From contig JAPPMG010000100.1 in the NCBI GenBank assembly GCA_028819215.1, positions 62,001-126,000 of the forward strand: a stretch of 64,000 bases of DNA. The letters run 5' to 3'. This document shows positions 27,937 through 37,409 of this stretch, piece after piece. A program made the position numbers and the translations under genes. The notes under the pieces are model-generated. The model was not told the origin of the DNA, searched no databases, and saw only the letters and a list, made by a program, of their open reading frames with translations. The stretch comes from Bryobacterales bacterium. GTDB taxonomy: Bacteria > Acidobacteriota > Terriglobia > Bryobacterales > UBA6623. Positions within the stretch are counted from its first letter, which is position 1. The number at the start of each line of letters is the position of its first letter.

Positions 27937-28664
27937 TCGAGGTGCGCGGTCTCCGCAAATGCTTCGGAGAGGTAGTCGCTGTGGACGATGTATCGTTCGA
28001 GGCCCGAGACGGGGAAGTCACCGCCCTGCTCGGAGAGAACGGGGCAGGCAAGACAACCACCCTGCGGTCCATCTACGGGCTAATCCAGCCCGATGCCGGA
28101 GAAGTGCGCGTGGATGGCGTGGATGGGATCGCACAGCCCCTGAGGGCTCGGAAGGGGCTAGGGGTGCTGTCTGAGGCTAGGGGCCTGTATCCGCGGCTAA
28201 CGCCCCGCGAGCACATGCGCTACTTCGCCCACCTCCAGGGGCTCGGACGAGCCGAGACCGAAACGCGCTGCGAGGACTTGGTCGACCTGCTCGGCATGGG
28301 AGACTTCGCCGACAGGCGGGCTGCGGGCCTATCGCACGGCGAGAACACGAAGGTCGCGTTGGCACGTGCCCTGCTGCACGAGCCGGCAAACGTCTTGCTA
28401 GACGAGCCGACCACCGGACTGGACGTGATGAGCACCCGAGCCGTGCGGGAACTGATCGTCCAACTGCGGGAGCGCGGCAAGTGCGTCGTGTTCTCCAGTC
28501 ACGTCATGCAAGAAGTGGCTGCTGTGAGCGACCGGATCGTCGTTGTGTCCGCAGGCAGGGTGATTGCTAGCGGCACGCCTGCAGAACTCAGGCAGTCAAC
28601 TGGCCTGGAGGACCTTGAGGATGTCTTCGTCGCGCTGACAGGGCGCAGAGGGGCACAGGGATGA
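27933..28664 (+). CDS. ABC transporter ATP-binding protein (NatA-like)
   Basis: Walker A LLGENGAGKTTT, signature-position LSHGENTKVALARAL, Walker B VLLDEPTTGLD, VVFSSHVMQE. ATGA overlap with the upstream gene. Confidence 0.92.
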   Translation: MIEVRGLRKCFGEVVAVDDVSFEARDGEVTALLGENGAGKTTTLRSIYGLIQPDAGEVRVDGVDGIAQPLRARKGLGVLSEARGLYPRLTPREHMRYFAHLQGLGRAETETRCEDLVDLLGMGDFADRRAAGLSHGENTKVALARALLHEPANVLLDEPTTGLDVMSTRAVRELIVQLRERGKCVVFSSHVMQEVAAVSDRIVVVSAGRVIASGTPAELRQSTGLEDLEDVFVALTGRRGAQG

Positions 28665-29842
28665 AGAGGCTAGTAGCGGCGTTCTCGGTGGTCCTGCGCA
28701 AGGAACTGGTCGATGGTTTGCGGGACCGGCGCTCGTTGCTTTCTGTGTTGGCGCCGCTTGCGCTTCTCCCCCTCATGTTGTTCGTGGCGATGAGCCAGGC
28801 ATCTGAGTCGGTGGAGCGGGCGCGGCAGATCAAGGTTCCGGTCATCGGCGCAGAGCATGCCCGCGAATTGACCGACTGGCTGGATCAGCAGGCGGGGATC
28901 GAGATTGAGCAAGGCCCGGACCAGCCTCGCGAGGCGGTACGCAACGGCGACGTCGATTTCGTGCTGGTCATTCCTGAGGATTTCGCAGAGCGCTTCGCTG
29001 GCTCGCGGACAGCTGAGGTCGAGATCATCCTGGAGGGCATGGATCGCAGCCTAGATCGTGCCGTCGGCCGCGTGCGCGATCTGGTTCGCGGGTATGGGCG
29101 GGGAATCGCTGACCAGCGACTGATCGTCCGCGGGATCAGCCCGGAGGTTGCCCGGCCTGTGCGCGTCGAGACCATCGAGCTGGCGACCCAACAGCAGCGC
29201 ACCGCGATGCTGATCGGCTTCATGCCCTTGATCTTGGTCATGGGCATTTTCGTTGGGGGCTTGCAGGTTGCGATCGATTCGACCGCTGGGGAGAGAGAGC
29301 GGGGTTCGCTCGAGCCGCTGCTGGTCATTCCAGTGCCGCGCCTGTCGATTATTGGTGGCAAATGGCTGGCTGCTACTGCCTTCTCTCTGGCTAGCGCTGT
29401 GCTAACCGCAGCATTGATGGGGATCGGGTTGGAATATAGCCCGTTGCAGCGACTAGGTTTGCGCCTTGAACTTGATGGTGGCGTGATGGCTCTCATGGTT
29501 GCTGCGATCGTGCCGTTGGCGTTTTCGGTGACGGCGTTGCAGATGGTGGTGGCCACGCTGGCCCGATCCTACAAGGAAGCGCAGTCTTATGTGTCGTTTC
29601 TGATGTTGTTGCCGATGCTGCCGCTGGCGCTCACGATGAATTCTCCTATTGAAGATGCAAGCTGGCGACTGCTGGTTCCGGTGTTGGCACAGCAGCAGCT
29701 GATTCAGGGCGCTATCGGAGGCGAGGGGGTGGCCTTGGTCGACTTCGTTATCACCGTACTCGTGGCGGCGGCCTTCGCAGGAGTTTGCCTGTGGCTGACA
29801 AGTGACCTGTTCCGCCGGGAAAGAATCGTATTCGGAAGATAG
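28661..29842 (+). CDS. ABC transporter permease (NatB-like)
   Basis: Six-TM type permease with large extracytoplasmic loop; GGLQVAIDSTAGERERGSLEPLLVIPVPRLSIIGGKWLA. ATGA overlap with NatA. Confidence 0.88.
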   Translation: MKRLVAAFSVVLRKELVDGLRDRRSLLSVLAPLALLPLMLFVAMSQASESVERARQIKVPVIGAEHARELTDWLDQQAGIEIEQGPDQPREAVRNGDVDFVLVIPEDFAERFAGSRTAEVEIILEGMDRSLDRAVGRVRDLVRGYGRGIADQRLIVRGISPEVARPVRVETIELATQQQRTAMLIGFMPLILVMGIFVGGLQVAIDSTAGERERGSLEPLLVIPVPRLSIIGGKWLAATAFSLASAVLTAALMGIGLEYSPLQRLGLRLELDGGVMALMVAAIVPLAFSVTALQMVVATLARSYKEAQSYVSFLMLLPMLPLALTMNSPIEDASWRLLVPVLAQQQLIQGAIGGEGVALVDFVITVLVAAAFAGVCLWLTSDLFRRERIVFGR

Positions 29843-30135
29843 GTCTGAACTGCCCGGCTTCACTTCGGTGGCTGGCGTAGGCGTCTAGCGTAGAGTCCGT
29901 GCCGAGGTCGCCCTTCGGTTCGGCTCCGCGGGCATGTAGCGGTACGACGCCGCGAGACGGCAGATCGGCGAAACGAGTGGAAACACCCCGGCTCCAGTGT
30001 GTCTGCGCCGGCACTTGCCCGGATCAGTGGCCCGGCGTTTGGTGGCGAAGCGGTCCCGCTGCGATCAGTCGATCAGCGGAATGGGAGTTCGATCAAGAGC
30101 TGCTTTACCAATGGCCCGAGAAGCGTTTCCGGCGA

Positions 30136-32046
30136 TCAGGCTTCGGACTCGCCAGACTCGTATGAAAGCCCCCAGCCCACTTTGAACAGGGGGTTCTCGG
30201 TGTCGCCCGGAACGTCGGTCTGACTGGATTCGACCGCGGCCATCGACGACGGCAGGTCCACGGGCAACCTACCCGTTGGCGAAAACTCGCCCAACAGTGC
30301 GTCTAGCAGCACCTTGTCCTCGCATCCGAACGAGACGAGAACTGCCGCGGCGGCGCTTGCGATCTCAGTGATGATCGCCGGCCGGTCCAGGCGCACGTCT
30401 ACCACCGTCGGTACGGTGCGGCAGCAGGCCAGCACCCTCGCGAGGCGCCCGGGCTTGAACGCGAGCGAGCCTTGCGGCACAAAGTACTCGAGCAAGTGCT
30501 TGCTCCACTTGAACCGCCTAGGCGAGGCGAGTCGCAGGACCGCGACGTCTGCAAGGCTCGGCGACGAAACCACAGTTCCGTAATTCCGCGCCACGCTCGG
30601 GTCGACGCCCTCGACATACAGCCTCACGGGTCTCGAAAGCGGCAGCATCGGCCGGTCTCCGACGACGGGAACGGGATTGTTGCTGAGAAGAACCAAGCTC
30701 CGGCGCTGAGCCTCAATCCCCGATTGGACGAATTCGGCAGTTCCTGTCGAGGTAGCCGCAGCATCTGCGTCTGCGTAGGGATCGTCGAACAACCCGAGCT
30801 CAAATTTCACTCGCAGGATCCTTCGGGCCGATATGTCGATGCGTGATTCGGGAATGCGGCCGGCCCGAACGAGCCCTGCGACGGCTTGCGCGTTGCTTTC
30901 GCCGCCGAACTGGTCCACTCCTGCCTCAATCGCCCGCGCGTACCTCTGCGGGACCTTCAAGTGCTCGACTCCCCATGCCGACGCATCCTTCAGTTTCAGA
31001 ATGCCGAGCACGCGGTGCGAGTCCACGGTCAGCCAGTCCGTGCTGACCACGCCATCGAAGCCCAGTCGGCCGCGAAGGAGGTCAGTTACGATCTCCGAGT
31101 TGAACGCCATCGCGACATCCTCGGATGTCTGGCCGCCTGGAATTCCGTACGACAGCATGATTTTCCGGGCGCCCGCAGTAATTGCCGAACGGAAGGGCCC
31201 GAGATGGTATTCGAAGTGATTGCCAGGATAGAGCTGGCGTTTCCCGGTTGAGAAATGCGGGTCCAAGCCGTTGCCGGCCGATCCGCCGCCCGGAAAATGC
31301 TTGACCATTGCAGCGACACTCGACGGGTGGAGACCGGACGGGCCGCCTTGGAGCCCCCTGACGAACGCGGCGGCAAGTCTCCCCACAAGCTCCGCATCCT
31401 CTCCGAACGTCGCTCCCGATCTTCCCCAGCGCGGCTCTGTTGCGACGTCAGCCATCGGCCCTAGGACACTTCGGAGGCCGATGGCTCGGAATTCCCGGCG
31501 CACGATGTCGCCGAAGCGCTCGGCCAGTCCTTCATCAGCCGCCGCTGCGAGGCCCAGTTGCGACGGCCACTGGCTGAAGCCCTCCTGCTTGATTCCGGTC
31601 GCGGGATTAAAGCCGGCGGCATGCCGCGGGTCTGAACTTAAGGTGATCGGAATCCCGAGGCGGGTCCGCTCGGCGATCTTCTGCAGGGAGTTGTGCCAGC
31701 GCGCCACCGATCCGGGGCCGGGGGCCATGAGGATGTTGAAGTGCGATAGATGTCGTCGGGCGATTGACTCGGTGGTAGGGGCGACGCTCAGCGGATGTAT
31801 GCCTTCCACCACCGCCCCGTTGCGTCCAATCGCGATTGGCGGCTGGAACATCAGTCCGGCCTTTTCGTCAAGGGACATCCGCCCAAGGAAGTCTTCGACT
31901 CGGTCGACCACCGGAGCCCTCGGATCCTCGTAGGGATCCATCTTCCCGTTCCCATTGAGGTCCCGGTAGCAGACGCCCCGCTCGACAAGCCGTCGAACCG
32001 GGCTCCGCGCCCCCGCCTCCGCGGCGCTTCCAGTTGTGTTCAGCAC
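30136..32046 (-). CDS. Glycoside hydrolase family 3
   Basis: YRDLNGNGKMDPYEDP, LGRMSLDEKAGLMF, VLGPMADVATEPRWGRSGATFGEDAELVGRLAAAFVRGLQG, VKHFPGGG, GFDGVVSTDW. Start (GTG) uncertain. Confidence 0.9.
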   Translation of the reverse strand: MLNTTGSAAEAGARSPVRRLVERGVCYRDLNGNGKMDPYEDPRAPVVDRVEDFLGRMSLDEKAGLMFQPPIAIGRNGAVVEGIHPLSVAPTTESIARRHLSHFNILMAPGPGSVARWHNSLQKIAERTRLGIPITLSSDPRHAAGFNPATGIKQEGFSQWPSQLGLAAAADEGLAERFGDIVRREFRAIGLRSVLGPMADVATEPRWGRSGATFGEDAELVGRLAAAFVRGLQGGPSGLHPSSVAAMVKHFPGGGSAGNGLDPHFSTGKRQLYPGNHFEYHLGPFRSAITAGARKIMLSYGIPGGQTSEDVAMAFNSEIVTDLLRGRLGFDGVVSTDWLTVDSHRVLGILKLKDASAWGVEHLKVPQRYARAIEAGVDQFGGESNAQAVAGLVRAGRIPESRIDISARRILRVKFELGLFDDPYADADAAATSTGTAEFVQSGIEAQRRSLVLLSNNPVPVVGDRPMLPLSRPVRLYVEGVDPSVARNYGTVVSSPSLADVAVLRLASPRRFKWSKHLLEYFVPQGSLAFKPGRLARVLACCRTVPTVVDVRLDRPAIITEIASAAAAVLVSFGCEDKVLLDALLGEFSPTGRLPVDLPSSMAAVESSQTDVPGDTENPLFKVGWGLSYESGESEA

Positions 32047-32397
32047 TGCAGCAACTCCGATGCGGCCGCCGACGCGCCGACAGGCGTCTCAACGCCGGCC
32101 TCGCTGCGGCACCAATGTCCGCACATGAAAGCCGGGAAGGGCTGGCAATGATCCGCCATGCTCAGTAGCTAGGCTAGATGATTCGAGCGTGCACGACGGT
32201 GGTGTCAGGTTCCTATCGGGCTGGTTGTGCGCGAACACGTGGGCAGTGGGGGTGCGAACAGGACCAAGCGCGATAGCATTCTGGCCGAGAGCTCTGGTCA
32301 CCACTCTGGCATGGTTCCTTGACGATTCCGGCGTTTGCTCCGCTGAATCATCTGTACATTTCTAGGAAGAAATCAAGCGAGACGGTGGTTGTCGTGC

Positions 32398-33549
32398 TCA
32401 CTCCAGCGGTGTCTCAGGGCGGTTTGAGGGTGATAGCAAAGGGTTCCAGCGGCCGGGGCCACCTCCGGGAAGCCGCACTTGGTAACCCGTCCCGAACTCC
32501 GGATTCGGCAAGTAGTAGTCCGTGCTGATGAACTGAGCGCCCGAATCGAACGCTGCCTCCATTCGCCGGTAGTCGCCCTGCCGGGCCTCCTGCGTGTTGG
32601 CGTCCGCCCGTGTGCGCACCAGATAACCAGCACGCACTAGACGCTGGATGTACTGGAAATCCTCGTTCGGACTATTGACGATGCGAAAGGCCGCCTCGGG
32701 ACGACCCTCCATCGCATTGACAAACATGACGCGTCCGCGCAATGAAGAATGCCCTTGCAAATATGTGTCGAGCTTCTCTCCGGTCTCATCGAGCACAAAA
32801 AGGAACCGTCCACGGCTCTCACCCAGCGTCGGCCAAGCATGATCCAGGACGGCCGCCTCGAGGGTCAGGTACGCGCCGCGAACGTCGTCGGGCGTCAGCA
32901 GCTTCTCGTCCGGCAGAATCTCGCGGATCTCAGCGTCCCAGGCGTCAAAGGCCTCTTTGTCGAAGGGCAGGGCGGGAGTGGAGTTCGGATCTCTTCCCCT
33001 GGAGTCCTTGGCGTTCATGGTGATGACGATCGGCAGGTGACGAGGGTGAGCGTTCGACCAAGCCCGCAGTTCGAGCAGCGCCTGCCTGAAAGTGTAGACA
33101 TGGGACCGAAAGTCGATGTCCTGTATATGCAGGACCTTCAGTCCCGGCTCCTGCATAAAGCCTTGCGGATCGTAGGGGGGCTCGGGTAGCAGGTTGGCCT
33201 GCCGGAGCATCTCCAGCCCGTAGGGTCGTCGGTAGCGGCCGCCCTCGGGGTCGTGAAATACGTCGAGCTCGAGCTTGCGCAGCCCCAAGTCGAGCTGGCG
33301 CGGCAGCGAGACGTGCGCATACTCGAGCCCCTTGTGACTATCTGGGTTGTTCTCCCGCAGCAGCTTCAGCAGTGGCGGGTCGATCGCCTTCTTATAACTG
33401 TTGTGGCTGCCTAGGACCTGAATCTGATTCAGGAGCGCCTCGTCGGCGGACCCTTGTGCGGACAGCGCCGTCGAGATCAGCGCCAGAAGCAGCAATTTCC
33501 GAAAGCCTTTTGCGACTGGACGGTGGTACCACTGCCGGCGATTGGTCAT
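32398..33549 (-). CDS. Secreted Ca2+-dependent phosphoinositide-specific phospholipase C-like protein
   Basis: LNQIQVLGSHNSYKKAIDPPLLKLL, RQLDLGLRKLELDVFHDPEGGRY, signal peptide (GFRKLLLLALISTALSAQGSA). Confidence 0.78.
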   Translation of the reverse strand: MTNRRQWYHRPVAKGFRKLLLLALISTALSAQGSADEALLNQIQVLGSHNSYKKAIDPPLLKLLRENNPDSHKGLEYAHVSLPRQLDLGLRKLELDVFHDPEGGRYRRPYGLEMLRQANLLPEPPYDPQGFMQEPGLKVLHIQDIDFRSHVYTFRQALLELRAWSNAHPRHLPIVITMNAKDSRGRDPNSTPALPFDKEAFDAWDAEIREILPDEKLLTPDDVRGAYLTLEAAVLDHAWPTLGESRGRFLFVLDETGEKLDTYLQGHSSLRGRVMFVNAMEGRPEAAFRIVNSPNEDFQYIQRLVRAGYLVRTRADANTQEARQGDYRRMEAAFDSGAQFISTDYYLPNPEFGTGYQVRLPGGGPGRWNPLLSPSNRPETPLE

Positions 33550-33670
33550 CGTGAATTGCTCCTGCGTTCTGGAATCCTCTACCAATAGAGCCCCCGTGCT
33601 CGTTCCACACCGCTAGCCGTCGCGAGGGCAAACCCGCAAAGGGGCATGCCCCCTGACGCGACCAAAGCTC

Positions 33671-34125
33671 TCAGAAGTATAGCTTCAACGCAAGCTGGGC
33701 CTCGCGAGCTGGGAAAGTGCTGGAAATCCCTCCGAAACTGCTGGCATCCCTCCTGCTCTGGGGCGCTCGAAAGTTGGTTCGGTTGAATAGGTTGAAGAAC
33801 TCCGCACGGAATTCCACTCTCGATCCCTCTCTCGGCAGGGCGAAGTCTTTGTGAAGGCCGAAATCGAGCTGTGCCAATCCCGGTGCCCGGCCCGTGTTGC
33901 GTCCCATGTTGCCAAAGGGAGCGGTGAACGGCGGGGTCACGATGTTTTCGTCGATGAAGTAGTCGTTTGGGTCCGGGTCGGGGCTCTGGAACGCTCCGAC
34001 CACGTTGGGCCGCGTGTGGCAGGCACCGCAGACACGTCCCCGCGACGACGGATTGTAATAGGTGTTGATCGTGTTCCCGCTGCGAGCGCTGTTGATCACC
34101 GTCGTTCGCCATCCCCCCAACACGG
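33671..34125 (-). pseudogene. TonB-dependent receptor C-terminal remnant
   Basis: VLGGWRTTVINSARSGNTINTYYNPSSRG...FGNMGRNTGRAPGLAQLDFGLHKDFALPREGSRVEFRAEFFNLFNRTNF...QLALKLYF; N-terminal about 85% missing. Confidence 0.8.
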
Positions 34126-34580
34126 GACCTCGGCCATGGACCTGAAGCGCCAGCTGGGGGTCAGCTACAACAGCGCCTGGATGATCAAGCACAAGTTGAT
34201 GCAGGCGATGCGCGAGCGCGAGGACAGCCAGCCGCTGCGCGGCATCGTGGAGCTCGACGACGCCTATAGAGACCAGCGGGGGCAAGCGGGGACGCGGGGC
34301 GGCCCGCAAGACGCCCTTTCTGGCCGCGGCACAGGTCAGCGCGGAGGGGCGTCCCGAACGGCTGCGCCTGAGCCCGGTGAGCGGCTTCCGGCGACGGGCG
34401 GTGGAAACATGGGCGCGCCAGCCGTTGCACCCGAGGACGGTGGTGCGTTCGGACGGGCTGCAGTGTTTCCAGGGCGTGCAGGCGGCCGGCTGCGAGCACC
34501 AGCCGCGGCTCGCCTACGTCGCCGTGCGCACTCCGCCGCTGCCCTATCGGCTCCTAACTTTGGCTGGAACTGCTGGGTAA
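34120..34580 (+). pseudogene. IS1595-family transposase remnant (frameshifted, N-terminus missing)
   Basis: GTSAMDLKRQLGVSYNSAWMIKHKLMQAMREREDSQPLRGIVELDDAY, continuing in another frame as SGFRRRAVETWARQPLHPRTVVRSDGLQCFQGVQAAGCEHQ. Confidence 0.75.
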
Positions 34581-34677
34581 TCAGGTATATGAATGTGTCC
34601 CTTCAGCACTTCATTTCGTGCGTGAGCCCCGAATAGGAGGGTGCCATCCACCTCTAAAGAGGAGAGGTTCGGAGCGA

Positions 34678-35859
34678 TTACGGAGTGGCAACAATCGAAT
34701 CCGAGTAGCCTTGAATCGCATCGTTGCTGTAGCCGAGCTCGGCCAGAATCTCTTCGGTGTGCTGGCCGACCGTGGGAGGAAGATGACGTAAAGTGGGGCG
34801 CTCTCCATCGAAACGTACGGGCGTCTTCAAGTCCCGGTAATCCGGCACCCGTGGGTGCGGGACTGGATCGAAGATCCGGTTGGCCCTGACCTGCGGGTCA
34901 TCGACGACTTGGTCAATGCTTTGAATCGGAGAGCATGGTACGCGGTGAGTCTTCAATAGCTTGTCGAGCGCATCGGTGGTCAGCTTCCGAGTGCGGGACG
35001 AGAGCAGTTCCCGGAGGGCGGAGTAGTTCTTCACTCGCAATGGATTGTCCAAGAACCTAGGGTCGCTGGCTGCTTCCGGAATCTCCAAGGCTTCGCACAG
35101 CCGCCTAAAGATCCCGTCGTTGCCGCCACAGATCATCAAGTCTCCGTCCTTGGTTGGAAACGACTCGTACGGGGCGATCATCTTGAGCCCCGTTCCCATC
35201 CTTTGCGGAACGTTTCCGCCCGCAAGATAGGTCATCATGTGGTACCCGATCCAGCCGAGCGAGGTGTCGAGGAGCGAGCATTCGACCAGCGAGCCTACGC
35301 CCTCCACGTCCCGCTTGCGCAGTGCGGCCAGTACGCCCAGCGCGATCAAGTATCCCGATCCGATGTCCACGACTGACCCACCGACCCGCGCTGGCGGTCC
35401 GTCCGGCTGGCCCGTGATCGACATGATCCCGCTGTATGCCTGCAGCAGAGGGTCATACCCCGGCGTGCTCGCATAGGGACCCACCGATCCGTAGCCGGTG
35501 AGCGAGGCGTAGACGATCTTGGGGTGTTTGGCTTTCACGGCTGCGTAATCGAACCCCATTCGCTCGATCACGCCTTTGCGGAACGCCTGCACGACCACGT
35601 CCGCACTGGCCAGCAGGCGGTCGATGACCTCGCGGCCCTCCGGAGCCTTCATGTCTACGACGATGCTCCGCTTGTTGCGATTGAAGGCCAGGAACAGGGG
35701 CGCGTCGCCCCCCCAGAATGGCGGCCCCCACTGCCGCGCTGGGTCGCCGCCAGGAGGTTCGACCTTGACTACGTCCGCGCCTAGGTCGCCAAGCATTTGG
35801 GTTGCTTGAGGCCCGGCGATGTATTGGGACAGGTCGAGGACTCGGATTCCGTCCAGCAC
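34678..35859 (-). CDS. CaiB/BaiF family CoA-transferase (family III)
   Basis: LDGIRVLDLSQYIAGPQATQMLGDLGADVVKVEPPGGDPAR, FLAFNRNKRSIVVDMKAPEGREV. Likely GTG start at 35859. Confidence 0.92.
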   Translation of the reverse strand: MLDGIRVLDLSQYIAGPQATQMLGDLGADVVKVEPPGGDPARQWGPPFWGGDAPLFLAFNRNKRSIVVDMKAPEGREVIDRLLASADVVVQAFRKGVIERMGFDYAAVKAKHPKIVYASLTGYGSVGPYASTPGYDPLLQAYSGIMSITGQPDGPPARVGGSVVDIGSGYLIALGVLAALRKRDVEGVGSLVECSLLDTSLGWIGYHMMTYLAGGNVPQRMGTGLKMIAPYESFPTKDGDLMICGGNDGIFRRLCEALEIPEAASDPRFLDNPLRVKNYSALRELLSSRTRKLTTDALDKLLKTHRVPCSPIQSIDQVVDDPQVRANRIFDPVPHPRVPDYRDLKTPVRFDGERPTLRHLPPTVGQHTEEILAELGYSNDAIQGYSDSIVATP

Positions 35860-35894
35860 AATACCGTTATACCTTTGCCGCAGGTCTATTTCGG

Positions 35895-37409
35895 CTAAGC
35901 GAGAATCTCTTCGATGACGTGGCCGTGTACGTCGGTCAGGCGACGATTGATTCCGTTGTGATACCAAGTCACGCGTTGATGGTCCAGACCGAGCAAGTGC
36001 AGCATCGTCGCGTGGAAGTCATGGACCGTTGCGATGTCCTCCACAGACCGGCCTCCTATCTCGTCTGTTGCGCCGTAGCTCGTTCCGCCGCGGATGCCGG
36101 CGCCGGCGAACCAAGTCGTGAATGCATTGGGGTTGTGATCACGCCCGACAGTGCCCTCTTGGTGCGTTGGCATGCGTCCGAATTCCGTCGCCCAGACCAC
36201 GAGCGTGTCCTCCAGCATGCCCCTCGAGCGCATGTCTTTGAGCAGTCCCGCCGTTGGCTGGTCCAAGATCGGGCAGTGGCGCTCGTAGTCGGCCTTAAGC
36301 GTCTTGTGCGCGTCCCAGTTCAGCAGCCCGTCCACTCCTGACGCGCGCGAAGCACAGAAGAGACTGACAAACCGTACGCCGCGTTCCAGCAGTCGGCGTG
36401 CCAGCAGGCAATTGCGCGCGTAGGCGACCTTGAGGGGGTTGGGGTCATCCACTCCGTAGAGGTTCCGCGTCGCCTGGGTTTCCTTCGACAGGTCGGTGAC
36501 CTCGGGGGCGGAGAGTTGCATGCGAGCGGCCAATTCGTAAGCTGCAATGCGTGCCGTGAGTTCTTCGTCCCCCGGATGAGCCGCCGCATGATTGCGGTTC
36601 AGATATCCAAGGAAGTCCCGCGTCGCGGCATCGCGTTCGGGTGAGATGCTCGGAGGACGCTCGAGATTTCGAATCGGCTCCTGCGCGTTGAATACGATCG
36701 CTTGGTGTTCTGCGGGCAGGAAGCCAGCGCCCCAATTGGCAGGGCCTGCGGGTGGGATACCGCGGATATCCGGGATCGCGACATACGTGGGGAGGTTGTT
36801 GTTCTCCGAGCCGAGGGCGTAGCTCACCCACGATCCGGCCGATGGAAAGCCTTCAAGGACAAAGCCTGTGTTGAGCAGAACGCATGCGGGGCCGTGAGTG
36901 TTGGTCTTGGACTGCATCGAGTGGACAAATGCGATTTCGTCCGCCAGGCCGCCAAGCTCCGGCAGTAGCTCGGAGATCATCTTGCCGCTCTGTCCGCGCG
37001 GCTTGAATTCCCACGGCGAGCCCATCAACGCTCCGTTGCTGCCTTGAAAGGTCACCGCGTCCAGTTCGGCCGGGGCCTGCTGGCCAGAACGCCGCTGGAG
37101 TTCCGGCTTGTAGTCCCATAAATCGATGTGGGATGCGGCGCCGGGACAGAAGATCTGCAGCACGCGCTTGGCCTTTGGCGCGAAGTGCGGGGCCGGGGCT
37201 GCAACAGAGCGCCGCTGCGGCAGCATGGCTGCCAGCGCAACGCCCTGCAGGCCCGTGACAAACCCTCCCAGCAAGTCCCTGCGTGTGTGCACGGACTCCA
37301 TCGGCAGTACGTCCCGAGCTGTCGGGGGAGGGGAGGACAGCGGGCCTGCGTCACCCCATGTGTCTGGCGGCGTTGACAGGGCCGAAGCGGTACGTCGAGG
37401 CGCGGCCAT
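35895..37409 (-). CDS. DUF1501 protein (sulfatase-like fold)
   Basis: [83 protein letters not shown]. Confidence 0.92.
   Translation of the reverse strand: [504 protein letters not shown]

Noticed and set aside
33641-33652. 12-bp palindrome ggggcatgcccc
   Set aside because: Short and GC-rich; expected by chance at this composition, no T tract or gene context.
34010-34050. CGACH heme-binding-like motif in the TonB receptor remnant
   Set aside because: Single CXXCH in a beta-barrel remnant; most likely chance.
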